Assembly: GCA_036274155.1 (NCBI GenBank)
Contig: DASUGH010000018.1
Coordinates: 47,380 to 111,379 of the forward strand
Source: Gp6-AA40 sp036274155
GTDB lineage: Bacteria; Acidobacteriota; Vicinamibacteria; Vicinamibacterales; UBA2999
Direction of reading: 5' to 3'
DNA: 64,000 nt
Below the pieces are notes generated by a model. The model ran no database searches. It was not told the DNA's origin and was given only the letters and a program-made list of their open reading frames with translations. The position numbers and the translations under genes were made by a program. Shown in pieces: positions 37,343 through 46,338 of this stretch (its first letter is position 1; the number at the start of each line of letters is the position of its first letter).

Positions 37343-39475
37343 TTACGGGACGAGTACGACAGGCGCGCGCCAGAACGCGATCTTCTGCCCCGCCGGTTCG
37401 AGCACCGACACCTGGCAGTCGTAGCGCCCCGGGGGCAGATCCTGCAGCGGGACGCTGATCATGATCGGCACGGCCTTGGAGCGCTCGTTCATGCCCTCGG
37501 TCACGCGGATCGGTGAGGTTTCGTACACCTTGACGTCGCCATGATAAAACGTCACGAACGCCACGAGCGGCTGCATGCTGGTCGCCTTGCGCTCGTAGGC
37601 CTGCAAGTAGATGAACATGTCGCGGCTCACGCTGAACATGCGCGTGATGCTCGGGAACAGCTTCTGGCCATCGTGCACGAGCGGGTCAACCGCCTGCCCG
37701 TCGATCTTCTGCTTGACCGAGAAGAGCGCGTCCGTCATCGGCACACGCTGGCTGCTCAGCACGACGGAGCTGATCGGCAGGCGCTTCTCCTCTTTGTTCA
37801 GGTTGGGAATGGTGAAGTTGCCCTGGTAGGTGCCGATCCGCCCGGTCTCCGCGTCGCGCGTCAGGATCTTGATCACGTAATTGCCGGGCAGCAGCGTGAA
37901 CCCGGTGCCGTACTGAATCGGCCGCGAGGCGAGCTGGCTGGCCTTGTCCTCGGTGAGCGGGATCGGCAGGCTGTCGCGGATGTTCTGGTAGGTGTTGCCG
38001 TACTCGTCCTTGACGATGCCGATGAAGTCGATCTCGGTGCGCGGCACGCCCCGCCGCCGTGCGATCGCCAGCTCGCTGCCGGGGATCTTGACGGAGACCG
38101 GCACGAAGTATTCGGCATTGTTCAACTGGAAGAAGTTCACTTCCATGGCGATGGTGACTTCAGTGATCGGGTTCTCGAGCATCAGCGCGTCTTCGAGCTG
38201 GCGCTCTTTGTCGGCACCGCTGAAGTTGGCGAACGACTTGTCGCCATAGTAGCCGGGCCGGTAGGCCAGCTCGGCCGACTGGTTGCCGGGAACGGTGACC
38301 TTGATCCGTCGCAGCTTGCCGTCGGTGGCGACGTGCGTGCTGTAGTAACCGATGATGTAGTAGCTCGTGACCAGCTGCGCGGCCTGCACGATGCCGGCAG
38401 ACAGGTCGTTGTAGTCGAGCAGCGCCTTGCCGCCGGTATCCTTCGCGAGCGAGTAAAGGGTGTCCTGCGACTGCTGGAAGCCGGTCATCATCGACATCGC
38501 CATCGAGCTGCCGAAGATCGCGCCGCCTCCGGGAGACGCCCGCGTCGCATCGCCGAGCGGCGCCGTGGCCACCAGGCCGCGCGAGTCGATCGGGTTGATG
38601 CTGACGTTGGCGCGCTGCGCGGCGTTCGTGGTCGCGCGCAGCTGTGCGAGGTTGTCGGTGCCGGTCAGCCGCAGGCCGCTGGTGAAATACAGCAGCACCT
38701 TCTGCTCGGGCAGGTTGCGCAGCAACGTGACGGCTGTCTGCAAGGCGGCCAGCCGCCGATCGGTGTTGAAGATGTTGAACTCGCCGTCGTCCTGCCCGAA
38801 GGGCGTGCCGCCGTCGGGCGTGTCGGGGATGCCGTCGTTGTCGAGGTCGTTGCCGTAGAGCAGCGTGACGAGGATTTCGCGGAGGGCCGCCTTGTCGTCG
38901 GTGAAATCCTGCTTCACGCGCACGGCGCCGCCTTGGTACGCCATGATGGCGACCACGTCCGACGGGCGCATCTGCGTGTCGACGTATTTCTGCGCGTTGG
39001 TGAGTGCGCGGATCTGCTCGGCCTGCCCGAGCGACGACATATCGAAGTAGAAGACGAGCAGCCGGCGGTTCTGATAGCGGATGTCACCTGGAGGCGGCGT
39101 CGCAATCTGCGTCTGCACGGCCGCAGGCGCACCAGTCGCGGGCCGTGCCGGCACCGTGGCCGGGCGGTCGGCCGCGACCGGCGGCGTTCCGGCATCGCCT
39201 TCGAGACGCTGATAGACGGCAAACGCCACTTCCTGCGGTTCGTTGTTCTCGGTGACGACGAAATCCCTGGCCGTCAGCCCTTCGACTGGCTTTCCGTCCC
39301 TGTCCTTGACCGTGACGCTGTGGACGATCAGGCGTGTGGAGGCGCGGAAGGTCGCCTGCGGTATCTGGCCGGAAGGCTGCGGCGGCTGCTGCGCAGGCGG
39401 CTGGGCGGCCTGCTGCGCCGGAAGGGCGACAGCCGCGAGGGCAGCGAGAGCGATTGACAGCACGATTCGTCGCAT
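37343..39475 (-). CDS. Secreted VWFA-related acidobacterial protein (TIGR03436-type)
   Basis: About 710 aa with signal peptide (RIVLSIALAALAAVALPAQQ). A Pro/Gln-rich linker is followed by the diagnostic strand VIVHSVTVKDRDGKPVEGLTA-like segment (SVTVKDRDGKPVEGLTARDF, VTENNEPQEVAF). Next comes a von Willebrand A domain (LLVFYFDMSSLGQAEQIR; partial MIDAS, Asp-x-Ser-Ser), LLYFTSGLRLTG and SYYIIGYYST, and then a beta-sandwich C-terminal region ending RYDCQVSVLEPAGQK. Function of this acidobacterial family is unknown. It starts just after the TonB receptor stop (20 bp to ATG 39475; ATG 39490 also possible), so the two are probably co-transcribed. Confidence 0.9.
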   Translation of the reverse strand: MRRIVLSIALAALAAVALPAQQAAQPPAQQPPQPSGQIPQATFRASTRLIVHSVTVKDRDGKPVEGLTARDFVVTENNEPQEVAFAVYQRLEGDAGTPPVAADRPATVPARPATGAPAAVQTQIATPPPGDIRYQNRRLLVFYFDMSSLGQAEQIRALTNAQKYVDTQMRPSDVVAIMAYQGGAVRVKQDFTDDKAALREILVTLLYGNDLDNDGIPDTPDGGTPFGQDDGEFNIFNTDRRLAALQTAVTLLRNLPEQKVLLYFTSGLRLTGTDNLAQLRATTNAAQRANVSINPIDSRGLVATAPLGDATRASPGGGAIFGSSMAMSMMTGFQQSQDTLYSLAKDTGGKALLDYNDLSAGIVQAAQLVTSYYIIGYYSTHVATDGKLRRIKVTVPGNQSAELAYRPGYYGDKSFANFSGADKERQLEDALMLENPITEVTIAMEVNFFQLNNAEYFVPVSVKIPGSELAIARRRGVPRTEIDFIGIVKDEYGNTYQNIRDSLPIPLTEDKASQLASRPIQYGTGFTLLPGNYVIKILTRDAETGRIGTYQGNFTIPNLNKEEKRLPISSVVLSSQRVPMTDALFSVKQKIDGQAVDPLVHDGQKLFPSITRMFSVSRDMFIYLQAYERKATSMQPLVAFVTFYHGDVKVYETSPIRVTEGMNERSKAVPIMISVPLQDLPPGRYDCQVSVLEPAGQKIAFWRAPVVLVP

Positions 39476-39495
39476 ACGCGTCTCTACCATCGATC

Positions 39496-42400
39496 CTAGA
39501 ACCGCATCCTGATGCTCGTCTGAAACTTTCGCATGTCGTTCGTGCCAACCGGCAGGCCGAACTGCTGGCTGTTGAGCGTCATGTTGACGGCGTTGTACGT
39601 CACCCGGTTCAACAGGTTGGTCGCCGTCACCTGCCAGTCGAGATTGACCCGCTGACTCAATGGGAACGAACGGGTGATGCCGGCGTTCACCGAAAACTGC
39701 TTCGGTCCAATCACGGAGTTCCGGCCTGCGTTACCCCACTCGCCCGGTTCGGGAACGCGGTACGCGAGCGGGTTCAGATAGTAGCCGGGCGGGATGTCGT
39801 CGAGCGACAGGCCCGTCAGTGCGGGGCGCACCGTGCCATTCGTGGCTGTGCCCGGGAGGGCCGTCGAAAAGAGTGGCGTCAATGGCCGTCCGCTGCCGAG
39901 GATGACGTTGCCAGTGAGCGTCCACCCCCGGACCAGCGCGCCCTTGAAACCCTGCAGCATGCCGCCGCCAGCGACGCCGACTCCGGTCGTGTATTGCACC
40001 TGGCCGCCGAACTGGTGACGCTGATCGTCGCTCGACAGGCTGCGTTCGGCGTCGAGGTCCAGCCAGTCCTGCGCCGACGTACCTCTCGTGCCGTTGAAGG
40101 TCGCGGCGTTGTCGGTGCCTTTGGCCAGCGTGTACTGGGCGCTGGCCGTCAGTCCGGCGCGAAGACGGCGGCGCACCTGGATCTGGCCGGAATTTCTCAG
40201 CGATGTGCCGTTCGACGTCACATACGCGAAACCGATGGGACACGTGGGGCAGGGATTCACGCTTCCAGGCGCGTAGGTGTTCGGCAGGAACTGCTGGACC
40301 ATGTTCATGCCTCGCTGGCCGAGATACGTCACGTTCACGGTCAGCGAGTAGGGAAGGTCCCTCTGCATCGACGCCTGCCACACGTGCGCGTCGCTGACGC
40401 GGAAGTCGGGATCGATCGCATAGGTGTTCTGCGTGATCGTCGGCGAGGGGATGAAGCCGTTGGCCAGCGTCAACGGTGTTTCGGGGGTGTTCTCTGCGTT
40501 GACGACGTAGGAGAGCGGCGGCTGCTGCGACAGCGCGCGGGCGAGCGACTGATAGATACCGTTGTTGCGGTAGATGCCATAGCCGGCGCGCACGATCACC
40601 GACGAGCCGAGGAACGGGCGCCACGCGATTGCCACCCGCGGCTGGATGCCGCTCTTGTCAGGGCGTACGAGCGAGCGCGGAAACTCGCGGCCGGTCAGCG
40701 AGCCCACCGGCTCGGACGCGACGACCGGGCTCACGGCGGTGAAGCCGGGGGCGACATCGAGATTGACCAGCCGGCCCTGCGCTTCCGTGTAGGGTGATTC
40801 GTACTCCCAGCGCACGCCCAGGTTCATCGTCAGGGATGGCCCGAGCCGGAAATCATCGGTGAAATAGGCGGCGTACGAGTAGCCGAGCAGGTTCTTGTCG
40901 GCGTTGCCGTAGGCAATCTGGCTCGTTCCCGGAATGCCGAGCATGAAGTCGGCGAGATCGGAGTGCGTCTGAGCGCCACCGAAGAAAAACGTGCCGCGCG
41001 GATTCTGCTGCGACAGGAGGTCGTACTGCGTGCGCTTGACCTCGGCTCCCATCGTCAGCGAATGGCGGCCGCGGCTCCAGAACATCTCCCCGGAGCTGGT
41101 GTTCGTCCAGGTCTGACTGAACGAATACAAACCCGACGACAAACTGGCGACACTCGACATGGTGATCGTCGGCGGTCCCCAGTTGTCCGGCGATTGATCG
41201 TTGCCGGCGATACCAGCCTCACCGGAGACATTGAGGCGATTGGCGAAGAATGGTGTCAGCGTCGACGTCTGACGGCCAAAGGTGTTGCGCAGCCGCAGGA
41301 GCTTGAGCGGCGAGATCCGGTGCGTGTAGTTGGCGGTGATGTCGAATCCGGAGGTGCGCGTGTTGTCTTCGAAGCCGAACAGGCTCGTGGTGTCGGCCTT
41401 GCTGTGCTGGTACTGCATGCTGCCCGAGATCTGGTTCCTCGGGTTGAACGAGTAGTTGGTGACGTTCGCGCTCACCGAGTCGCGGACCGTCGTCGTCGGT
41501 ACGGCGAACTGATAGTTGAACCGGTTGGCCGTGTCGATGTTGGGCAGCGGATAGAGCGCCAGGAGCGAGGCCGCCTCCGGGCTGATGCGATCCATGGGGA
41601 TCACGTTGTCGGGGAAGGGCAGCCCGGTCTCCGGATCGATGATCTCAACCCTGCGGCCCAGGGTGTCGCGTGTCTGCGAGAAATCGCCGCTTCGCTCGAG
41701 CGGCGTCGGCATCAGCGCCGACGACGTGGTGGCGGTCTGATCGGTGGTCCGCTGATACGAGAGCGTGAAGAACGGTCCGTTGCGGACGATTCCCGGAATC
41801 CGCAGCGGGCCGCCGACGGTTCCCGACACGTTCAGGTTGTGGTAGCTCGGTGTGCTCACGAGCGGTGCGCCGAACGTGTACGGGCTGGCGTCCCATGCCG
41901 AATTGCGCGTGTTCAATCCGACGCTGTAGCTGTACCTCGGACCGGCAAGGGCGCGGCGTGCGTTGCCGAACGCCGCAGACTGCGCGAAGGGTGTCGCAGC
42001 GCCGTTGTTGACGCTGCCGTTGATCAGAAAGCCATCAGTGGCGCCGAACGCCGGATTCTGCGGCGGCTCCTCGGCCGTGGCGGCCGCTGACGCGCCGGCA
42101 GCTCCGGCCGCGGGCGCGGGAGCGGGTGATGCGTTCCCGGCAGCCCGCTGGAACGTTCCCGAATTCGCGGCCGGGCGAGCTGGCGTGCTCGATCGTGCCG
42201 TTGAATTCCCTTGTGCCGACGGTGCAGGTGCCTGCGTGGCTGGAACCGCTGAGGGTGGCGGCAGCGCTGGGAGGTCGCGCGTGATGTCTGCGTACGACAT
42301 CAGCGACAGCTCCCAGGTCGCCGCGGGGGCGTCGGCCTCCACGGTGACATCACGGACGACCGGCGTGAAGCCGGGCATTTCGACGCGAATCGACCAGACG

Positions 42401-42618
42401 CCGTCTGCGAGGTCGGGCAGCCGGTAGCCGCCCTGGGCGTCGGTCGAGGTGGCAACTTTCTTGTCGCCCTGCGTGGCGGTGACCGTAGCGCCCGGTACTG
42501 GCACACCGGTCGCGGTGACCTGTCCGGAATGGTCCGCAGCGGCCAGACTCAGGCTGCCAAGCAGCGCGACGATCAGCGCCAGGCCAATGCGTTTGGTCTC
42601 GTGTCGCCGCTTCTTCAT
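39496..42618 (-). CDS. TonB-dependent receptor (Oar-like) with carboxypeptidase-regulatory domain
   Basis: About 1040 aa. A signal peptide (IGLALIVALLGSLSLAAA) precedes a carboxypeptidase-regulatory domain (GVPVPGATVTATQGDKKVAT, YRLPDLADGVWSIRVEMPGF). A long Ala/Pro/Ser linker of about 100 residues follows. The receptor part begins near DGFLINGSVNNGAATPF and carries Oar-type motifs (NVSGTVGGPLRIPGI, SYQRTTDQTATTSSALMPTP, SGDFSQTRDTLGR). The barrel ends with an aromatic C-terminus (IRMRF). This is the large acidobacterial receptor type thought to import oligosaccharides or other polymers. ATG 42618 is chosen because MKKRRHETKR gives a proper n-region. Confidence 0.9.
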   Translation of the reverse strand: MKKRRHETKRIGLALIVALLGSLSLAAADHSGQVTATGVPVPGATVTATQGDKKVATSTDAQGGYRLPDLADGVWSIRVEMPGFTPVVRDVTVEADAPAATWELSLMSYADITRDLPALPPPSAVPATQAPAPSAQGNSTARSSTPARPAANSGTFQRAAGNASPAPAPAAGAAGASAAATAEEPPQNPAFGATDGFLINGSVNNGAATPFAQSAAFGNARRALAGPRYSYSVGLNTRNSAWDASPYTFGAPLVSTPSYHNLNVSGTVGGPLRIPGIVRNGPFFTLSYQRTTDQTATTSSALMPTPLERSGDFSQTRDTLGRRVEIIDPETGLPFPDNVIPMDRISPEAASLLALYPLPNIDTANRFNYQFAVPTTTVRDSVSANVTNYSFNPRNQISGSMQYQHSKADTTSLFGFEDNTRTSGFDITANYTHRISPLKLLRLRNTFGRQTSTLTPFFANRLNVSGEAGIAGNDQSPDNWGPPTITMSSVASLSSGLYSFSQTWTNTSSGEMFWSRGRHSLTMGAEVKRTQYDLLSQQNPRGTFFFGGAQTHSDLADFMLGIPGTSQIAYGNADKNLLGYSYAAYFTDDFRLGPSLTMNLGVRWEYESPYTEAQGRLVNLDVAPGFTAVSPVVASEPVGSLTGREFPRSLVRPDKSGIQPRVAIAWRPFLGSSVIVRAGYGIYRNNGIYQSLARALSQQPPLSYVVNAENTPETPLTLANGFIPSPTITQNTYAIDPDFRVSDAHVWQASMQRDLPYSLTVNVTYLGQRGMNMVQQFLPNTYAPGSVNPCPTCPIGFAYVTSNGTSLRNSGQIQVRRRLRAGLTASAQYTLAKGTDNAATFNGTRGTSAQDWLDLDAERSLSSDDQRHQFGGQVQYTTGVGVAGGGMLQGFKGALVRGWTLTGNVILGSGRPLTPLFSTALPGTATNGTVRPALTGLSLDDIPPGYYLNPLAYRVPEPGEWGNAGRNSVIGPKQFSVNAGITRSFPLSQRVNLDWQVTATNLLNRVTYNAVNMTLNSQQFGLPVGTNDMRKFQTSIRMRF

Positions 42619-42705
42619 CGTCGAGGCCACTTCCTCAGCCTTGCCCGCATCCCGGCACCTCACCGAGATCATACGTGTCCGGCCGGGAGAGGTTGCAGGC
42701 CGTCC

Positions 42706-43665
42706 TCAATCTTCCGAGGGCGGCTCCGCCCTGTCGATGACCAGCACTTCCACCGATTCCCGCCGCGACTCGAGCTTGAGCCCGAGCTGCTCCTGGACGG
42801 CGGAGAACATGGACGGCAGCTCGGCGGCGGCCGCCCCGTCCCTGGCCTGCGCTTCGGGGGGCACCACGGGCGCGGGGCCGCCGAAGAGTGGAGCGCCTCC
42901 AGGTTCGCGGACGAATTCCAGGCTCAAGGCGTAGTCGCCCTCGAGACCTGTGCGATCGACGACCGGCCGGCCCGCCGACTGCGAGAGGGTTGAGGCCAGC
43001 TGCGCCATCGACATGCCGCCGCTCTCCGTCCGCATCGTTCCCGGTCCGACGCTCATCATCGTCGAGCATTGAGGTGCCGGTTCGCCCGGCTTTGGCTCCG
43101 CCGGCGGAGGCCCTCCGTCACGCTGGCCCTGCTGCAGCCGATCGGCGATGTACTTCTCGCAGTCGACCCCGGCCGGTCGAATCTTCGGCCCGAGCTTTCC
43201 ATCGCTTCGCGCGAGCACGAGTGCCAGCACCGGAAGCTCGCGCATCTCGGTGTGTGCAACGAACTTGAAACGCTCCGCGAGCAGATTCTGCACCATGCTG
43301 CGCAGCTGCTCCGCGGCCGGGGCGCCTTCGACCTTGGCGACCACATTGAAACGATCGCTTTGCAGCCAGGCGGGCCCACCAATGATCTGCCCCTGCATCT
43401 GATACTGCGGATAGGCACTCCGAAGCAGCATGAGCAAGGTTGCGTTCTCGGCCATCCAGCGGTCGCCCTGCAGCCTCCCCATCATGAGTCGTATCGGTCC
43501 GTTGCCGGGCGGCGGAGCGCGCTTGACGCTGGCGACCTCGAATGCCTGAGTGGACAGAGCGGGATTCTGTACCGGCGAGGCCAGCGGGGCTGTTCGGGTC
43601 GCAGCGAACAGGATCGCGATTCCTGCCACCCGGAGCGTCAGGTGTGCGATTCGGTTTTTGCTCAT
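42706..43665 (-). CDS. TIGR03435-family secreted protein
   Basis: 319 aa with a signal peptide. It shows the hallmarks of the TIGR03435 family, which is expanded in Solibacter-type Acidobacteria: FEVASVKRAPPPGNGPI near the N-terminus, then RWMAENATLLMLLRSAYPQY, GGPAWLQSDRFNVVAK, MVQNLLAERFKFVAHTEMRE, LVLARSDGKLGPKI, GRPVVDRTGLEGDYALSLEF and the C-terminal LGLKLESRRESVEVLVIDR. No function is known. It stands upstream of, and probably in the same transcription unit as, the TonB receptor and VWA genes. Confidence 0.93.
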   Translation of the reverse strand: MSKNRIAHLTLRVAGIAILFAATRTAPLASPVQNPALSTQAFEVASVKRAPPPGNGPIRLMMGRLQGDRWMAENATLLMLLRSAYPQYQMQGQIIGGPAWLQSDRFNVVAKVEGAPAAEQLRSMVQNLLAERFKFVAHTEMRELPVLALVLARSDGKLGPKIRPAGVDCEKYIADRLQQGQRDGGPPPAEPKPGEPAPQCSTMMSVGPGTMRTESGGMSMAQLASTLSQSAGRPVVDRTGLEGDYALSLEFVREPGGAPLFGGPAPVVPPEAQARDGAAAAELPSMFSAVQEQLGLKLESRRESVEVLVIDRAEPPSED

Positions 43666-43993
43666 TGGGGATCAGTCTCTCCGGTCGAAGACCGTGCGTC
43701 GAATGCTTTGACTCGCATTTACGGCCGGCGGTTGGCTCCGCGCGACACGCGAAAACTCCGGGTATCAAGGTCGATGCCGTGTGGATGTGGCCGATCGGTC
43801 GATTGGCCGGAGGCGCTTGTCCGGAGTTGGGATTTCGCCTGTCCGCCGATGGGCAGCCGCCTCGGCTCAGAGCCCACGGCATGGGCTCAACCCCAGAGCC
43901 CACTCTGTGTAATTGTCGCGGTGGATGGATAAAGTTCCAGGGAAAGACGGGTCGACAGGGGAGCCATCCCTGTCGACCGATGCCTGTTGATTG
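43666..43993. other. 328-bp intergenic region with terminator hairpins
   Basis: Contains a perfect 11-bp hairpin at 43950-43978 and a 7-bp hairpin GAGCCCA/TGGGCTC at 43870-43888. Both lie downstream of the sigma/anti-sigma operon on the - strand. The right-hand part upstream of 43665 should hold the TIGR03435 promoter. No credible ORF. Confidence 0.5.
43950..43978 (-). terminator. Terminator hairpin of the sigma/anti-sigma operon
   Basis: GGTCGACAGGG, loop GAGCCAT, CCCTGTCGACC: 11 perfect base pairs, 15 bp past the stop of the 43994 gene. On the - strand the tail is CGTCTTTCC, moderately T-rich, which suits an intrinsic terminator. Confidence 0.65.
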
Positions 43994-44944
43994 TCAGTTT
44001 GCGGGGCCTCCCGACCGCGGGCCGGGACCGCCCGTCCGTGCAGCTCCGCTGCCGTTCGGCGAGCCAAGGGCGCCAGCACCCGCGCCGCGCCCGCCGCCGC
44101 CCCGGCCGCCCTCCTGAAGCGTGTAGTCTGGCGGGATCATGAACAGATCGAGTGGCTGCTCCTGGCGGACGATGTTCGTCAGCCGATACTCGACGTCGCC
44201 AGTGCGGGGATCGTGATGCTGCGACCGGATGAGGAGCTTCAGATCCGGCGACTCCCACCGTTCGTCGGTGATCTCGATTGCCCGGTCGTTGCCGATCTGG
44301 CCGACTGGAATGACGCTCCTGGTCCGGCGGCCGACCGCATTGACGCCTTCGATCTGCCGCGTGCCGAGCGATTCTTCGGGCTGGCTCACCGGGCGCGCTC
44401 CGTCGGTCGCGTCAGTTCGTACCCGCCGCTGCGCCGTCACCGAGTTGAGCAAGTCGGCCAGGCCATTGGGCGTCACGACGCCCCCGCGGGTGATGCTGTT
44501 GCCAGTCGTCCAGTTGAGCGCCAGTGGTACCGACGTTCGTGGCACCGAGCGCGCCGTTCGAGTCGCCGGGTCGAGTGTGATGGCCGTCGCGTCGCCGGGA
44601 TCCGGGTCGATGGTGATGGCCATCCGCGACTCTCCGGAAGGGTTGAGCGCCGCGAGTCCGAGGATCATCTGCTCACGGCGGACGCGTCCGGCGCTGTCGC
44701 GATAGAAGCGTGCGTTCGTGCTCTGCTCGATGCGCGTTCCGTCGCTGAGCAGCTGCGTCACGGTCGTCATCGCGTCTGCGGCGAACGGCGCGTTGGTCAC
44801 GACTGGTCCGGAGAATGGATCGTCGGCGACCGGCGCTCCGCCGCGAGCGCCGCCACCTCTCGCCTGGGCGGCCATATCGGTGGTCAGCGCCGCGCAGACG
44901 CAGGCGGCGATGCCGCACAGAGCGGCGTATCGACGAAGTGTCAT
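43994..44944 (-). CDS. Secreted conserved hypothetical protein, third gene of the sigma/anti-sigma operon
   Basis: 316 aa with signal peptide (AALCGIAACVCAALTTDMAAQ) and a following Arg/Gly linker (ARGGGARGG). The middle part has strands such as GRVRREQMILGLAAL and SRMAITIDPDPGDATAITLD. Near the C-terminus is a motif common in acidobacterial secreted proteins, IEITDERWESPDLKLL, then YRLTNIVRQEQPLDLFMIPP. The tail is Gly/Ala/Pro-rich. No enzyme motif is visible. Its ATG overlaps the anti-sigma stop (ATGA) and has AAGGAG. It is probably a main output or sensor partner of this sigma factor; function unknown. Confidence 0.85.
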   Translation of the reverse strand: MTLRRYAALCGIAACVCAALTTDMAAQARGGGARGGAPVADDPFSGPVVTNAPFAADAMTTVTQLLSDGTRIEQSTNARFYRDSAGRVRREQMILGLAALNPSGESRMAITIDPDPGDATAITLDPATRTARSVPRTSVPLALNWTTGNSITRGGVVTPNGLADLLNSVTAQRRVRTDATDGARPVSQPEESLGTRQIEGVNAVGRRTRSVIPVGQIGNDRAIEITDERWESPDLKLLIRSQHHDPRTGDVEYRLTNIVRQEQPLDLFMIPPDYTLQEGGRGGGGRGAGAGALGSPNGSGAARTGGPGPRSGGPAN

Positions 44945-45528
44945 GGCACTACTCCTTCTTGAAGGTCGTCCACGCCGGGACGAACGAATCGAACGGCTCG
45001 GGCGAGGCCGTCCACGCCGACGACCACGTCGGCGAGCACGGCGTCGCGATGTCTGGCGCTCACGAGGTCGACCGGGTCGACGCCGAACGCGGATGCCGCT
45101 GACCTCGGCACCTCGATCCGCACGATTCGGCCGTCGGTGATCGGCACGTTGCTGTACGCGAGCGGGAAGAACTCGCCTGCCACTGCCATGGGCGCCTGAG
45201 TGCTCGTGCCGCCGGCCGGCAGCGCTTCGCGCCGCTGACCCGGCAGCTGCGCAATCAAGGCGGCGACGACCGCGACCAGCGCTGTTGCCGCGAGCGCCGG
45301 CTGCCAGCGCCAGCCGTCGTTCGGCTGAGCGCCGAGCGACGGCGTCGACCGCAGCGCCTCCCGCTCGGCGCGCGCGATCGCGGCCGTTCGAAACGCCGCC
45401 AGGACGTTCCAGGAGCGCTCGATCTCGTTGCGGCAGTGCGGGCACTCGCGCACGTGCCGCTGCTCGTCGATCGTGGACTGGCCGGCGATGGCGCGACAGA
45501 TCTGATCTTCCGAGAGGTGACGACTCAT
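44941..45528 (-). CDS. Membrane anti-sigma factor with zinc-binding (ZAS) motif
   Basis: 195 aa. The N-terminal ZAS-type domain has HX3CX2C (RHVRECPHCRNEIE; His 25, Cys 29, Cys 32). A single transmembrane helix lies at about 77-96 (ALAATALVAVVAALIAQLPG). The C-terminal periplasmic domain is small, with beta strands (DGRIVRIEVPRSAASAF, DVVVGVDGLARAVRFV). The ATG at 45528 overlaps the sigma stop (ATGA), and its own stop overlaps the next start. In such pairs the anti-sigma holds the sigma factor at the membrane until an envelope signal releases it. Confidence 0.92.
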   Translation of the reverse strand: MSRHLSEDQICRAIAGQSTIDEQRHVRECPHCRNEIERSWNVLAAFRTAAIARAEREALRSTPSLGAQPNDGWRWQPALAATALVAVVAALIAQLPGQRREALPAGGTSTQAPMAVAGEFFPLAYSNVPITDGRIVRIEVPRSAASAFGVDPVDLVSARHRDAVLADVVVGVDGLARAVRFVRPGVDDLQEGVVP

Positions 45529-46103
45529 CGCGAGCTCCCCAGACGCTTCCGAATCGCCCGCACCGCCCTGAAGAGATGAACGTTCACCGCGTTGCTCGTG
45601 AGGCCCGTGGCACTCGCGATGTCGGCAATGTCCATGTCCTCGACGAAGCGGAGCACGAAAACTGTCCGCTGGCGCGCCGAGAGGCTGCGGCTCGCGTCCC
45701 ACACCGCCTGCACCTGCTCATGAACAAGGGCGCGCTGTTCCGGCGTCAGTCCGGGATCCGGCAGCCAGTCGGCTATCGACGAGCTGTCGACAGCCGAGCG
45801 CTCGGCGAGCTTCCAGAACTGCAGCCTTCGCTTCCGCATGTGATCGCGGACCACGTTGGCCGCAATCCGCACGAGCCACGTGTGGACGCTGGCATCGCCG
45901 CGAAAGCGAGCGCGGCTTCGATACGCGTTCCAGAAGCACTCCTGCGTGAGCGTTTCGGCGAGCGCGCTGTCGTGAACCGAGGCGAGGACGAATCGCAGAA
46001 TCCGCAGCCAGTAGCGATGCACCACCTGGTCGAAGTCGGCGATTTCCGTCGCCCGGTTCTCGATTCCGGCGGTGAGGAACCCGGATGCGGCGGACGGCTC
46101 CAT
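45525..46103 (-). CDS. ECF sigma factor (RpoE-like)
   Basis: 192 aa. Region 2: FVLASVHDSALAETLTQECF and ASVHTWLVRIAANVVRDHMR. Region 4: LSARQRTVFVLRFVEDMDIA followed by helix-turn-helix SATGLTSNAVNVHLFRAVRA. It is the first gene of the sigma/anti-sigma/secreted-protein operon with ATGA overlaps at both junctions. The ATG at 46103 has no Shine-Dalgarno; TATACC lies only 5 bp upstream, so the mRNA may be leaderless. The much longer open frame upstream (to 47072) crosses the SecA gene antisense and is not coding. Confidence 0.93.
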   Translation of the reverse strand: MEPSAASGFLTAGIENRATEIADFDQVVHRYWLRILRFVLASVHDSALAETLTQECFWNAYRSRARFRGDASVHTWLVRIAANVVRDHMRKRRLQFWKLAERSAVDSSSIADWLPDPGLTPEQRALVHEQVQAVWDASRSLSARQRTVFVLRFVEDMDIADIASATGLTSNAVNVHLFRAVRAIRKRLGSSR

Positions 46104-46108
46104 GCACT

Positions 46109-46114
46109 GGTATA
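46109..46114 (-). promoter_or_regulatory. -10-like TATACC 5 bp before the sigma start
   Basis: TATACC on the - strand ends 5 bp before ATG 46103. With a normal -10 to start-site distance, transcription would begin at or inside the first codon, which fits the absence of a ribosome binding site. Confidence 0.4.
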
Positions 46115-46140
46115 GACGGCGGTGTTTGGCGGGACTTAAC

Positions 46141-46203
46141 ACGGGCTCCGGGCTCCAGGCTTCGGGCTCAGGCTCTCGGCTTTGGACTCTGGGCTGTGGG
46201 CTT
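46141..46203. repeat. Degenerate heptamer repeat (CGGGCTC type)
   Basis: About nine decayed 7-bp units (CGGGCTC, CGGGCTC, CAGGCTT, CGGGCTC, then more divergent). Read on the other strand, GAGCCCG is close to a rotation of the CCGAGCC unit found at 16514 and 51784. It lies between the divergent sigma gene and the small secreted-protein gene. Confidence 0.7.
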
Positions 46204-46290
46204 TGGCCCGCCTTCGCGCGGCAGAACAGCCCTGCGCTACGGCGGGACAAGTCCGAAGCGGCCCTCGCCCGGGCTTTGTCGCGGAAGGCC

Positions 46291-46324
46291 CAGAACGGTC
46301 CGAACGATCCGAACGATCCGAACG
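46291..46324. repeat. Short 9-bp tandem repeat (TCCGAACGA)
   Basis: Three to four units of TCCGAACGA end directly at the TATACT box before the 46339 gene. The repeat occupies the place where a -35 would be expected. Confidence 0.65.
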
Positions 46325-46330
46325 TATACT
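46325..46330 (+). promoter_or_regulatory. -10-like TATACT 8 bp before the 46339 ATG
   Basis: TATACT (5/6 matches to TATAAT) ends 8 bp before ATG 46339, and no Shine-Dalgarno is present in that spacer. This suggests a leaderless or nearly leaderless transcript. Confidence 0.4.
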
Positions 46331-46338
46331 TGGGCTCC

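Noticed and set aside
37541..39457. 638-codon + strand ORF opposite the VWA gene
   Set aside because: Same shadow pattern; composition is Val/Arg/Asp-rich without structure.
43542..44117. 191-codon + strand ORF between TIGR03435 and the 43994 gene
   Set aside because: Pro/Arg-rich, overlaps both neighbours antisense and contains the terminator hairpin.
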